Shown here piece by piece: positions 44,031 through 53,703 of a stretch of DNA of 64,000 nucleotides (positions are counted from its first letter, which is position 1; each line of letters begins with the position of its first letter). Source of the stretch: Chthoniobacterales bacterium (lineage in GTDB: Bacteria > Verrucomicrobiota > Verrucomicrobiia > Chthoniobacterales > UBA6821); NCBI GenBank assembly GCA_019747895.1, contig JAIEQF010000001.1, forward strand, positions 24,068 through 88,067. Reading direction: 5' to 3'. The position numbers were made by a program, and so were the translations under genes. The notes beneath the pieces are model-generated. The model did not search any database, was not told where the DNA came from, and saw only the letters and a program-made list of their open reading frames with translations.

Positions 44031-44428
44031 AGCTTAGTTAATAAAGAAAACCAATACTGCGCCGTAAAAATAAATTGTTCGACTTGTTGTACAAACTCTT
44101 TTCCTTTGAGAGAAGTCACAGGAGTTTGAGAAGCCAGATAGACAGCTCTAATTTCAGGCCGAACACTCAGCGTAGCACCTCCTGTTGATTGCCAAAGAAA
44201 ATTGGCTACAGCGATTTGTTTGAGAATTTCCAATTCTTTTTTTAAGGGATAAGTACCCAGTTCGGAAAACAACTCTACAAAATTTGTTTTTTCATTCCAG
44301 TCAATGAGAACCTTTACTCCATTCTCCAATTCTAAATCGAGCTGCTTAGAAGGGAGTGGCTTAGGAAATTCTGGCAAATGGCAACTAGTCCTGAGAGCTT
44401 CTAATAATAATAGATAAGAATCAGACAT
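44027..44428 (-). CDS. Probable type III secretion chaperone (CesT/SycE-like)
   Basis: 133 residues with the class I chaperone layout: an N-terminal helix (YLLLLEALRTSC), a twisted beta-sheet (KQLDLELENGVKVLIDWNEKTNFVELFSELG, in pieces), a helix with ILKQIAVANFLWQSTGG, then strand GATLSVRPEIRAVYLAS and a long C-terminal helix ending YWFSLLTKL. Lengths and hydrophobic spacing match CesT-like chaperones of Chlamydia and enteric bacteria. Identity is too low for certainty by eye. A heptamer array directly precedes the ATG. It overlaps queA by 4 bases. If correct, the organism has a type III secretion system outside this window. Confidence 0.6.
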   Translation of the reverse strand: MSDSYLLLLEALRTSCHLPEFPKPLPSKQLDLELENGVKVLIDWNEKTNFVELFSELGTYPLKKELEILKQIAVANFLWQSTGGATLSVRPEIRAVYLASQTPVTSLKGKEFVQQVEQFIFTAQYWFSLLTKL

Positions 44429-44431
44429 GGG

Positions 44432-44451
44432 GTCAGGTTACAGGTTAGAGA
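44432..44451 (-). repeat. Heptamer array before the chaperone-like gene
   Basis: Two to three units (CTAACCTGTAACCTG on the minus strand) end 4 bases before the start codon, in the usual sense orientation. Confidence 0.75.
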
Positions 44452-44458
44452 CTGTAGT

Positions 44459-44698
44459 TTACAAACCTAAAAAAGCTGATAATTCTTCAACTCCAAAATC
44501 AGCTAGAATACGACCATCTGACATTTGTAAAGTTGGAGTTTTGGTTTGGCCTGAGATTTCAACCAGCTTATCAAAGGCAGCTGGATCATTGCGAACTTCG
44601 ATCAAGTTATACTTGATATGATGTTGATCAAGCCATTCGATAGCTTCTTGGCACCAAGGACAGCCTTGTTTGATATAAAGTTTTGGATGATGAGACAT
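44459..44698 (-). CDS. Glutaredoxin
   Basis: 79 residues with CPWC at residues 13-16 (KQGCPWCQEA), the cis-proline in TKTPTLQ and the C-terminal GRILADFGVEEL that binds glutathione. A dithiol glutaredoxin that reduces disulfides in the cytosol, and a possible electron donor to the ribonucleotide reductase at 50600. The unusual Trp in CPWC is tolerated in several bacterial members. Confidence 0.92.
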   Translation of the reverse strand: MSHHPKLYIKQGCPWCQEAIEWLDQHHIKYNLIEVRNDPAAFDKLVEISGQTKTPTLQMSDGRILADFGVEELSAFLGL

Positions 44699-44770
44699 AA
44701 AATAAAAGTTTCAATTTTTTCTTAATAGCCATTTTCTTTTTTATAGCTACAATGGCAATTCAAATTTTTT

Positions 44771-44845
44771 GGCGCGTTCGTCTAGTGGTTAGGACACAGC
44801 CCTCTCAAGGCTGGCGCACGGGTTCGACTCCCGTACGCGCTACCA
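44771..44845 (+). tRNA. tRNA-Glu (anticodon CUC)
   Basis: Acceptor GGCGCGT pairs with ACGCGCT, with a G-U first pair. The anticodon stem CAGCC/GGCTG holds loop CTCTCAA with anticodon CTC. The T-arm is CGGGTTCGACTCCCG and CCA is encoded. A TACAAT box 20 bases upstream (44749-44754) fits a promoter -10. Confidence 0.93.
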
Positions 44846-45082
44846 TGCAGCTTCGCAGTGAGTTTAAGTTGGAAATTTTTCGACTCTCTTTTAAAAAAAT
44901 GCTCTACGATGCCCTTGTTGCCTCATTTATTGAAGGGGTGCTATGATTCATGCGGCTGCTAAGGATTTGACGATTTAATAAAATCTACCTTATAGTCAGC
45001 AAGTTGCTATTAACATAGAGACTTCTATTGTTGTTAAATGAGGCTATCTTCTCTGTAAAAATTATCCAAAATAACCTACCCC

Positions 45083-45340
45083 ATGCCTAAAAAGCCAAAG
45101 TTTTTGCTTCTTTTAGCGTTGATGGTGGCGTTTTTGATTTTCCCCTTTCAAGTCCATGCGATCCCGATGTTTGGCGGCGGAGAAAAGAAGACAACAACTT
45201 CTTCTGGGAAGCCTGCAGAGACGCCCGAACAAGGGCGTCGAGAAACGGATCACGCTGGCGATCTCAGTCTCAATGAGGAGAGCTGTAGCAGTCAAGCTAC
45301 TCGAGGAACAACATGTCGTGCTGTTGATTATTCCGAGTAA
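45083..45340 (+). CDS. Signal-peptide fragment of a split large gene
   Basis: 85 codons: signal peptide (MPKKPKFLLLLALMVAFLIF, cleavage at VHA, residue 26) and a Thr/Glu-rich linker ending at a TAA (45338-45340). The next open frame (45350-48358) is in the same reading frame with only three codons between, so the two very probably were one gene of about 1091 residues. Alternatively this is a genuine small secreted protein. Confidence 0.65.
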   Translation: MPKKPKFLLLLALMVAFLIFPFQVHAIPMFGGGEKKTTTSSGKPAETPEQGRRETDHAGDLSLNEESCSSQATRGTTCRAVDYSE

Positions 45341-45349
45341 GACGATCAT

Positions 45350-48300
45350 TTGAACATAGGAGCTGAGAGAGCTGCCATTGAAGAAAAAGATCAACGAGAG
45401 GAGGAAGAGCGTGCTGCTTTGAGATTGGAAGATTTTAGAGCAGCTGTTGAGAACCCTGATTTTACTGGCGTCAAGCGCCTCATCATTGATCCCGAGAGTC
45501 ATGTCATTCGTCCTTCGAGTGGAGCTGATAGTAAGATCAAAGGAAAAAATGAAACGATCATCGCGGCTCTTAAAGGGGCGCTGCAACTTGAGTTTCCAAT
45601 TTTTTCATCGGCCTTCGTTGACAAAATTGTCGAGAAAGAACTTCCTCACTCAAGCACGTGGAGTATGTTCGAAACACTCCAAGGAAAACCGGCGCTCAGC
45701 ACGGAGACTCTTCAACTCATTCTTGCAAGCGCCGACAACAACATGGCAGAACGAGCCTTTGTGGAAGAAGAGAACTCTTTCACACTGCAACATTTTCGCA
45801 ATGCCCTGGCACATCCTGACAACAAAAAAGCAGAGCGCCTGATCATTCGCGGTCAAGGAGCCAGCGCTATGATTGTGGCTCAAACTGGAAGCAGTCATGT
45901 TGAAGATGCCATTATTCGGAAAACGCTCAAGCGTGCCCTCGAGCGCGAAGGGCATCGGAGAGATTTTGTTCATCAGCTGACCTCGGAAGAGCTTCCCTAT
46001 TTGAGCATGTTTGCAAAAGCACGAAAAATCAGAGCGCCTCTCAATTTTGAAATACTCAAAACCATTATTCAAAAAACCGATGATGCGATGGCTGAGATCA
46101 AACTCTTCCAAGCAACACGTTCTATCGTACCACTCTCTGCAACAGCTGCGAACCGAGCAGCGGCAAGGACACTACTTCGCAGCAGCATTGAACAATTTTT
46201 TAATAGACTTGGAATTCAAAACGATACCATCGCTGCTGGCGTTAGCGTGGCAGTCCTTCCAAAAAGCGCTGAGGAAATTGCTGTCGAACACGCTGCTGCA
46301 GCTGAGCAGGAAGCTTGGGAACAAAGTGCGTGTGAAAAAATCATTCGCTCTCTAATTCATCACGGAAAAAATGTTGATGCTTTAAAAGAGCATTATCGCG
46401 AAGCTGAGGCAGCTGCGATCGCCGCCGAAACATTTCACAATCAAACAATGGAGGCACGATGGGATGCAGAAAAAAAAGAAAAATACCTCACTCAGGCACG
46501 TCTCTTTTTTGAAAAAGTCAAAGCTGCTCTGGATGAAAGAAGAAATTTAGCTGAATTTGATGAGTCGATTTTGAATGAAATTTCACAAGGTGCTGATCTG
46601 GCTGGTGCTTTTCTTGCCATGTTTAATGTTCCTTTCGTTTCCTTAAAAGGAATCGCCGATGCTGTTTCCACCTTTGCTACTTTTGCCGATCATCGATTGA
46701 CTATTGCTGAAGCACAGAAAGCCTTCAACGCGCTCAAATTCGCTATTCAAAAAGCTGAAGTAGCTACTGAAGGACATGAAAGAGTCGACGAAGTAGCAAG
46801 CGCCATGCATGCACATGCGGAAGAAGTCGAAAAGCTCAAGAACCAAGAAGACCATGATGAAACCATGCGTCTTTCCAATCTTGTTAGACTGCCGAGTGAT
46901 GCTGATGATGCCGCATTGCGCCAATGGGCAACAGAGCTTGCCTGTGAGTCTGATACAGCTGATGAGAATCAGGCCACAATCACTGCTCATCTTCTTTACA
47001 AACAAGGCAAAAAAAATCCTGCGCAGATTCATGATTTTATTAGTACAACTTGGAACGAACGACTGTTACTTTCGCAACAACTGCTTCAGCAATTAGAAGA
47101 GGAAACTTTCCTCGAAGCATACAAAAGCGCTCAGAAAAAAGAAATCGAAGCTGAAGCAGATGCAGTGAGCGCTAGAAGCAGATTTGAAGAAGCAGCGCAG
47201 GCGAAGAGTGAGTGGTTCACTAAACGCGACCAACTTCGTCTCGAGAAAAAAAATCTAGAAGATCAGTTGCGAAGTGATGCCACTGATCGAGAACAACGAC
47301 AGTCTGAACTTGATGCAAAACGTCGAGAGCTCAGCATCCATCAAACTCAGAAAGAAACGATAGATGCCACCTACCAAGCAACAGCAGAGGAAGTGAAGAA
47401 ACTCACCACCGCTGCAACAGCAGCTCATGCAGATGCCTTTGAAAAATTTAAAACCTATGATAGCACCAAAAAATTTCAGATGCGCAACAGCACTCGCTTT
47501 CAAGCCGCAGCTGATGCGGATAGAAAAGTTTTAGAAGATATATTGATAGCTAAGGCTTGTAGCAAGGAGGCTCAAGCACGCGAAGCAAAAATACGTGAAG
47601 CAAAGGCAGGAGAAGCAGCAGCTTTAGCTCAGCAAACAGAAGCTTTAACACGAGGTGACAAAAAAATTGCAGAACTTTATAGCCAAATAGCAGAAACGTT
47701 AGGAGGTAATATATGGGATGATTCAGGAGCAACATTTGCCTACGAATGGGCCCTCAAAGAAGAAGGCAAAGGTAATAGAGAAGCGGCTGAAACTTGGCTC
47801 AAATGCGCCCAAGTTTATGAAGAACAAGCAGCAGCTTTAACTCAGCAAATAGCAGCTTTAACGCGAGGCAATAACGAAGTTATAGAACTTCACAAACAAA
47901 GATCAAATGCATTGAAAGGAGCTGCCGTTAACTACAGTAAGACAGCTGAAGCTCAGAGTAAAAGCAACAGAGAAGCTGCTAAAAATTATCGCAAAGAGGC
48001 TCAAGCATTTGAAGCTGAAGCAGCAGCTTTAGCTCAGCAAACAGAAGCTTTAGTGCGAGATGACAAAGGAGCTGCAAAATTTCACATGTTGAGAGTAAAA
48101 GCATGGGAAAAAGTATTATCTGCTTATGCGTGGGCCAACGTAGAGCAAGCCAAAGGTAACAGAGAAGCTACTGCAACTTGGCACAAGAAAGCTCAAGCAC
48201 GTGAAGCTGAAGCAGCAGCTTTAATTCAAGAATTCAAAGCCACTGAGGAGGAGAGCAAGAGCACTACATCTTCCACTGAGGAAAAAAAATCTGAAGATTC

Positions 48301-48358
48301 TATTCCACAAAAAACCACTCCAGGAAAAAAAGGAAAAGGGAACTGCACTATCTCTTGA
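45350..48358 (+). CDS. 1002-residue repeat-rich coiled-coil protein ending in a CaaX-like CTIS
   Basis: The frame begins with a weak TTG directly after the stop of the preceding fragment; the original start was probably at 45083. Residues about 20-110 and 143-235 are related repeats (LEDFRAAVENPDFTGVKRLII and LQHFRNALAHPDNKKAERLII). The middle is coiled coil (residues 570-740). The C-terminal part has three repeats of 64-72 residues beginning EAAALAQQTEAL. The end, KKGKGNCTIS, is a basic stretch and a C-a-a-X-type tetrapeptide. No catalytic motif. Its style resembles host-directed effectors; this is inference. Confidence 0.7.
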   Translation: MNIGAERAAIEEKDQREEEERAALRLEDFRAAVENPDFTGVKRLIIDPESHVIRPSSGADSKIKGKNETIIAALKGALQLEFPIFSSAFVDKIVEKELPHSSTWSMFETLQGKPALSTETLQLILASADNNMAERAFVEEENSFTLQHFRNALAHPDNKKAERLIIRGQGASAMIVAQTGSSHVEDAIIRKTLKRALEREGHRRDFVHQLTSEELPYLSMFAKARKIRAPLNFEILKTIIQKTDDAMAEIKLFQATRSIVPLSATAANRAAARTLLRSSIEQFFNRLGIQNDTIAAGVSVAVLPKSAEEIAVEHAAAAEQEAWEQSACEKIIRSLIHHGKNVDALKEHYREAEAAAIAAETFHNQTMEARWDAEKKEKYLTQARLFFEKVKAALDERRNLAEFDESILNEISQGADLAGAFLAMFNVPFVSLKGIADAVSTFATFADHRLTIAEAQKAFNALKFAIQKAEVATEGHERVDEVASAMHAHAEEVEKLKNQEDHDETMRLSNLVRLPSDADDAALRQWATELACESDTADENQATITAHLLYKQGKKNPAQIHDFISTTWNERLLLSQQLLQQLEEETFLEAYKSAQKKEIEAEADAVSARSRFEEAAQAKSEWFTKRDQLRLEKKNLEDQLRSDATDREQRQSELDAKRRELSIHQTQKETIDATYQATAEEVKKLTTAATAAHADAFEKFKTYDSTKKFQMRNSTRFQAAADADRKVLEDILIAKACSKEAQAREAKIREAKAGEAAALAQQTEALTRGDKKIAELYSQIAETLGGNIWDDSGATFAYEWALKEEGKGNREAAETWLKCAQVYEEQAAALTQQIAALTRGNNEVIELHKQRSNALKGAAVNYSKTAEAQSKSNREAAKNYRKEAQAFEAEAAALAQQTEALVRDDKGAAKFHMLRVKAWEKVLSAYAWANVEQAKGNREATATWHKKAQAREAEAAALIQEFKATEEESKSTTSSTEEKKSEDSIPQKTTPGKKGKGNCTIS

Positions 48359-48388
48359 GCGAATGCTTCAGATCATCATCTTACCTCG

Positions 48389-50482
48389 TTACACCTCGTT
48401 CACTGACTCTTCAGCTATCTTCGCGTAAAGAAGGTAACCTGTGATTACTTTTTTGTTAGGATTTTCTTTTTGCGCTTCTTGGGCAGCATTATAAAGCGCA
48501 ATGCCTGCACCATTAAGAGAGGTTCCTTTTTTAACGTTCCCTTCATCAACGGCGTTTACTGCTTGCATATGTAAGTTTCCACTACGAAAGCAATGATCAA
48601 TAATTTCTTGGTTAGGATTTGTTTTTTGAAATTCTTCCTCAACAGCTTTTAAAAAAGCGTTGGTTGCATTATTGAGATAGGTTGCTTTATCAACTTTTCC
48701 TTCATCAAAGGCTTTTACTGCCTCTTCATAAACTTTTGAAAACCGAAGGTAATAACTGACCACTTCTTGATCCGGCTCTTCTTTTTTAGCTTCCTTCGCA
48801 GCCTTCCAAAGAGCATCTCCTGCATTATTAAGATAGTTTGCTTTATCAATTTTTCCTTCATCAAATGTTTTCGCTGCTTGTTCATATAACTCTGCACTAC
48901 GAAGATAACGATTGATGATTTCTGGATTAGGGTTTCTTTTTTTCTCTTCCTTAGAAATCTTTTGAAGAGCATTAATTGCATTCGCGAGATAGGTTATTTG
49001 ATCAAGTTTCCCTTCATCAACGGCCTTTGCTGCTTGCTCATATAACTCTGCGACACGAAGGTGACGGCCGATGATTTCTTGATTAGGATTTTCTTTTTTC
49101 GCTTCCATCAAGCTATCAAAAAGAGCATCACCTGCATTGCTGAAGAGCATTGCGTTATCAATTTTCCCTTCATCAACAGCGTTGACCGCTTGTTCAAATA
49201 ACCCTGCACCACGAAGACAACAATTAATTATTTCTGGATTAGGATTTTCTTCGTGAGCTTCCTTTGAGATCCCAAAAAGAACAGTGGCTTCTTTATCGAG
49301 ATAGGTTGCTTTATCAAATTTTCCTTCATCAAAAGCCTTCACTGCTTGTTCCAGCAACTCTGCACTCCGAAAGCAGCAATTAATTATTTCTGGATTAGGA
49401 TTTGTTTGTTGTGCTTCCTCTGAGGCGCTCCAAAAAGCCTCTCCTGCATGATTGAGATAGGATCGTTTATCTTTCTCTCCTATGGCAGAAGTGAGCACTG
49501 CTTCTGAAAAAAAATATTGGCTTCGTGCTAGCACTTTTTCAGCAACAATATTCCACTTCTTTTCTTCCTTTGCTTTCTGAGTGGTCTCATCCATTTTTTC
49601 AAAAGGAGGACGAATATAGTCTGCGGAAGCTATTTGATGTTCAATGAGATTTTGCTGATGTTTAATCGCATTTGTTAAATCTTCGCGGCTCTTGTTTAAA
49701 GGATGATGATTACCTATACTCCCTGGTGCAGCAGTAGCCAATTTTCCATTCACCTCTTCAAGTTTTTTTTGATAAATTGTTAGCTGTTCTTTTTCTTTTT
49801 CAATCTCTTCGATGAGGAGTTCTAACTTGTTAGGACGATCATTAACTTTTTGAAAGTTTTCTAATTTAATCAATCTTTCTGCTCGTTGATAGCCTGTAGC
49901 CTTTGATGAAAGATCTGTTGAGGGATTAAGAAGGGCCTTGTTGATCTTTGCTTGATAGGTAGAGGCTTGATCCAAAAGTCCAATCATCTTTTCACACCAT
50001 GCAGCGCGATCAGGTTGATTAGGAGAAAGACTCTTGAGCTCTTGCCGATAAGTTTCTTGTTTTTGACGAATAATATCTGCGCGGTCAGGAACACTAGCCA
50101 AGGTCACGACTCCTAGGACATTTTCTCCGCGTGCAGATTTAACTTTTTGAGTCTCCAGCTCTTTAGCCGCTTGAGCCATCTTTGCCATGCTCTTGATTAC
50201 CTCAGGAGTAAGCCCTCCTTTGATAGCTTCTTGTTGAAGTTTTTTAAACTCCTCATCACCAGAAACAGCTCCCCCATATTTCTGTTGAAGCACTGCTGTA
50301 AAGTTTTTAACCGTTTGATTCCGGCCTCCACCAAAGAAATACTGAATAGCTCTCCCAAAAACATTTCCTTCGGTTTCTAATTTTCCGCTGAGCATTCCTT
50401 CCCTAACTTTAGCTGTCTGATCAGATGTTTGAGCAGCGAAGTTTTCGTAGCGATCTAAATATTGATTGCTAATCGTATTCAC
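48389..50482 (-). CDS. 52-residue-repeat protein (TPR-like), effector-like
   Basis: 697 residues, no signal peptide. The C-terminal half consists of about six and a half repeats of 52 residues (156 bp), each starting NPNPEIIN and containing AELYEQAAKAVDEGK; each repeat probably forms a pair of helices like Sel1/TPR modules. The N-terminal part has GRAIQYFFGGG and a coiled-coil segment (EEIEKEKEQLTIYQKKLEE). The repeats suggest a protein-binding scaffold. It is convergent with the preceding repeat-rich gene. Lack of a Sec signal would suit type III export, but this is not shown. Confidence 0.7.
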   Translation of the reverse strand: MNTISNQYLDRYENFAAQTSDQTAKVREGMLSGKLETEGNVFGRAIQYFFGGGRNQTVKNFTAVLQQKYGGAVSGDEEFKKLQQEAIKGGLTPEVIKSMAKMAQAAKELETQKVKSARGENVLGVVTLASVPDRADIIRQKQETYRQELKSLSPNQPDRAAWCEKMIGLLDQASTYQAKINKALLNPSTDLSSKATGYQRAERLIKLENFQKVNDRPNKLELLIEEIEKEKEQLTIYQKKLEEVNGKLATAAPGSIGNHHPLNKSREDLTNAIKHQQNLIEHQIASADYIRPPFEKMDETTQKAKEEKKWNIVAEKVLARSQYFFSEAVLTSAIGEKDKRSYLNHAGEAFWSASEEAQQTNPNPEIINCCFRSAELLEQAVKAFDEGKFDKATYLDKEATVLFGISKEAHEENPNPEIINCCLRGAGLFEQAVNAVDEGKIDNAMLFSNAGDALFDSLMEAKKENPNQEIIGRHLRVAELYEQAAKAVDEGKLDQITYLANAINALQKISKEEKKRNPNPEIINRYLRSAELYEQAAKTFDEGKIDKANYLNNAGDALWKAAKEAKKEEPDQEVVSYYLRFSKVYEEAVKAFDEGKVDKATYLNNATNAFLKAVEEEFQKTNPNQEIIDHCFRSGNLHMQAVNAVDEGNVKKGTSLNGAGIALYNAAQEAQKENPNKKVITGYLLYAKIAEESVNEV

Positions 50483-50575
50483 ACGTTATTTCAAGTGAGA
50501 CGCCACAATTTCTGAGTTTTCTACTGCTACATATACTTCACTAAACTTTTTTCCATCATGCTTCAATACTCAAAT

Positions 50576-50604
50576 GTAAAATAGCCTCGCTCCGCGAGGC
50601 TATT
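50576..50604 (-). terminator. Rho-independent terminator of nrdA
   Basis: An 11-bp perfect stem (AATAGCCTCGC with GCGAGGCTATT) around a TCC loop overlaps the nrdA stop codon, followed on the minus strand by TTTTACATTT. Confidence 0.8.
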
Positions 50605-53431
50605 GACACGCCTCACACTCTTCGCCGCGCATGCGTGCTTCAAGACTGCAGGCTTTGACTTCTTCAGAAAGAATGACGTCTTCACCTTTCACTTCACTCG
50701 CCCAACGTGGACGTGATTGGAGTGTTGTCTTTTCAATGGTGTTAGCAGCAACGGATCGGAGATAGTAAGTTGTTTTCAATCCTGCTTCCCAAGCATACAT
50801 GTACATCTCATGCAACTTGCGACCGTTAGGAGCTGCAATATAGAGGTTCAACGACTGTCCCATATCAATCCATTTTTGGCGACGGCTAGCACATTCGACA
50901 TACCAGAATGGTTCAATCTCAAAGGCAGTGCGATAAATCTCTCGAATTCTTTCTGGAATACGTTCGATTTCTTGGATGGAGCCATCCATATACTTGAGCT
51001 CTTCGATCATGGCTTGATCCCAAAGACCAAGTTCCCTCAAGTCTTCTACGAGATAGTTATTAATGACCGTGAAATCACCACTCAAATTTCCTTTAGCAAA
51101 AAGATTTTTAAAAGTTGGTTCAATCGATTGAGAAACGCCTGTGATATTGGAAATAGTAGCCGTAGGAGCAATCGCCATGCAGTTGCTATTCCTCATTCCA
51201 TGCTGCTTGATCGCTTTCCGAACAACATTCCAATCTAACGTTGAAGAACGATCCATTTTAACAGGAAGTCCACGTTCTTTTTCTAAAAGATCAATCGTGT
51301 CAATCGGGAGTAGACCACGATCCCATTTGGAGCCTTTGAATGATTGATAAGCACCACGTTCCTCTGCAAGTTTGCTGGATGCTAAAATAGCATAATAGGA
51401 AATTGCCTCCATACTCTTATCTGCTAAGGCGACAGCTTCCTGGCTAGCATAGCTGATCCTCATTTTGTAGAGCAGGTCTTGGAAGCCCATGACTCCTAGC
51501 CCAACAGGGCGATGCAGGAGGTTTGCCTGACGCGCTTCTGGCGTCGGATAGTAATTGATGTCGATAACATTATCTAACATCCGCAAAGCGGTTGTAATCG
51601 TTGCCTCGAGCAGTGCCAAATCAAGTCCTTCCTCAGTGGCATGCCTAGGAAGGTTAATCGAACCTAAATTGCAAACAGCAGTTTCCTGTTCCGAAGTGTT
51701 CAGCAAAATTTCGGTGCAAAGATTAGAGCTGTGCACAACTCCAACATGATCTTGTGGTGAACGAACATTGGACGGATCTTTAAAGGTAACCCAAGGATGA
51801 CCAGTTTCAAAAAGCATCGATAACATTTTCCGCCAGAGCGCTGTTGCTTCCACTTTCTTAAAATAAGTGATCTCTCCCTCTTCAATCATCTTTTCATACT
51901 CGCAGTAGCGTTTTTCAAAGGCAGCTCCGTAGAGGTCGTGCAAATCAGGCACATCACTTGGGCTAAAGAGCGTCCAAGAAGCATTCTCCTGAACCCGCTT
52001 CATAAAAAGATCAGGAATCCAATTGGCCGTATTCATATCGTGAGTACGACGGCGCTCATCACCTACGTTTTTACGCAGCTCTAAAAAGTCTTCGATATCG
52101 AGATGCCATGTTTCAAGATAAGCACACATCGCTCCTTTGCGCTTCCCGCCTTGGTTGACAGCAACAGCCGTATCATTGGCAACCTTTAAAAATGGAATAA
52201 CTCCCTGACTTTCACCATTGGTTCCTTTGATTAGGGATCCGCTAGCACGCACATTTGTCCAGTCATTTCCAAGTCCCCCAGCCCACTTCGAAAGTTTAGC
52301 ATCATCTCCAATGCACTTGAAAATATGATCCAAATCATCCATCACCGTCGTCAAGTAGCAAGAACTCAACTGAGGATGCAGCGTGCCAGCATTAAACAAC
52401 GTTGGAGTTGATGAAGTGAAGAGGAAAGAAGAAAGAATATTGTAAAATTCAATAGCTCGTTCATTTTTGGTAGCCCCTTCATTCAAGGACAAGCCCATCG
52501 CAACACGCATCCAAAAATATTGAGGCGTCTCAATACGGCGCCCGCGAACATGCAACAAGTAGCGATCATAAATGGTTTGCAGTCCCATGTAATTAAATTG
52601 CAAATCTCGCTCAGGATCCATGGCTCCTGCCAGGCGCTTCAAGTCAAACTCACGCAACAAGGGAGTCAAGCGACCTTCACGAATTCCCTCTTCCAAATAG
52701 TCTGAGAAATGAGCAGCGTGAACCGTGTTCAAATCATGATAATGTTTAAACGCAGGAATAACTTCTCGATAGATCGATTCTAAAAGAAGTCGAGCCGTCA
52801 CATAGCCATAGGCAGGATCAATCTCAATCCGAGTCTTTGCTGAAAAGATCATTGCTTTTTCGACCTCATCAAGGCGGACACCATCATAGAGATTCCGAAG
52901 GGTTTCTTCTGCCATCACTCGGCTATCACAGCGATCTTCAACACCACGACAAGTTCGAATAAAGGAACGTCTAATGCGCTGTGGTTCTAATAATTCGCGA
53001 TGTCCATTGCGCAAGGTCACATAAATTTTTTCTTGCGATGAACCAAGCTCTTGATCACTTCGAAGCGCACGCGCTTTACGTCGATCTTCCCGATAAATAA
53101 TATAACGCCGTGCAATGGTATGATAACCTTTTTTCATCAAGGCAACCTCTACGGCATCTTGTACTAATTCAATCTCAAGTGCCTCACCACGAATCGCCCG
53201 TGAAATCAACCGTTGAACGACCTCATCACTAATGAAACTCACAGCATTTTGATCTTCTTGAGGCAAAAGATCGTCTGGCGCCAAATCACGTTCTGCTTTA
53301 AAGGCCCGTTCAATAGCTAAAATAATCCGCTGTTGATCAAAAAGCTCCATACGACCATCTCGCTTACAGACGTCGAATTTTTTATTGGCAAGGGGGTCTA
53401 CTTCATTCAAAGAAAGTTGTTGTGCAGTCAT
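50600..53431 (-). CDS. nrdA: Ribonucleoside-diphosphate reductase, alpha subunit (class I)
   Basis: 943 residues. Two ATP-cone domains in tandem (about residues 18-120 and 135-225: [14 protein letters not shown] and [14 protein letters not shown]) precede the catalytic barrel. Catalytic residues are recognisable: the redox Cys in [11 protein letters not shown], Asn/Cys/Glu in SNLCTEI and the second redox Cys in [10 protein letters not shown]. The C-terminus ends GEECEACQ, the mobile CxxC that is recharged by thioredoxin or glutaredoxin. It makes deoxynucleotides; the beta subunit is not in the window. Two ATP cones are known in some bacterial NrdA proteins. A strong hairpin terminator overlaps the stop codon. 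Confidence 0.96.
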   Translation of the reverse strand: MTAQQLSLNEVDPLANKKFDVCKRDGRMELFDQQRIILAIERAFKAERDLAPDDLLPQEDQNAVSFISDEVVQRLISRAIRGEALEIELVQDAVEVALMKKGYHTIARRYIIYREDRRKARALRSDQELGSSQEKIYVTLRNGHRELLEPQRIRRSFIRTCRGVEDRCDSRVMAEETLRNLYDGVRLDEVEKAMIFSAKTRIEIDPAYGYVTARLLLESIYREVIPAFKHYHDLNTVHAAHFSDYLEEGIREGRLTPLLREFDLKRLAGAMDPERDLQFNYMGLQTIYDRYLLHVRGRRIETPQYFWMRVAMGLSLNEGATKNERAIEFYNILSSFLFTSSTPTLFNAGTLHPQLSSCYLTTVMDDLDHIFKCIGDDAKLSKWAGGLGNDWTNVRASGSLIKGTNGESQGVIPFLKVANDTAVAVNQGGKRKGAMCAYLETWHLDIEDFLELRKNVGDERRRTHDMNTANWIPDLFMKRVQENASWTLFSPSDVPDLHDLYGAAFEKRYCEYEKMIEEGEITYFKKVEATALWRKMLSMLFETGHPWVTFKDPSNVRSPQDHVGVVHSSNLCTEILLNTSEQETAVCNLGSINLPRHATEEGLDLALLEATITTALRMLDNVIDINYYPTPEARQANLLHRPVGLGVMGFQDLLYKMRISYASQEAVALADKSMEAISYYAILASSKLAEERGAYQSFKGSKWDRGLLPIDTIDLLEKERGLPVKMDRSSTLDWNVVRKAIKQHGMRNSNCMAIAPTATISNITGVSQSIEPTFKNLFAKGNLSGDFTVINNYLVEDLRELGLWDQAMIEELKYMDGSIQEIERIPERIREIYRTAFEIEPFWYVECASRRQKWIDMGQSLNLYIAAPNGRKLHEMYMYAWEAGLKTTYYLRSVAANTIEKTTLQSRPRWASEVKGEDVILSEEVKACSLEARMRGEECEACQ

Positions 53432-53703
53432 AGATAAAAAAATTTAAATTTAAATGAGAGGGGATGATTCTCAATAACTCAGACTCTGCTTCGTAGATCA
53501 CCAAACACAATATCTAGCATTCCATAAAGGAAGCTTCCACTATTAGTGGAATTTTAATCGCGAAAAAAGATCTTTGGTTTTTGTCTTTTGTTTTGAGAAC
53601 CCGGATACTCTCGCATTCAAAAAATCTCTCGGCAAGCAGAAGAAATCACTTTTTCTCAATTTAAAAAGTTGACTCACACACACATCTCTCTATAGGCCGT
53701 TTT

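Noticed and set aside
44752..44946. Open frame over the tRNA-Glu gene
   Set aside because: It covers the tRNA on the same strand and has no motif of its own.
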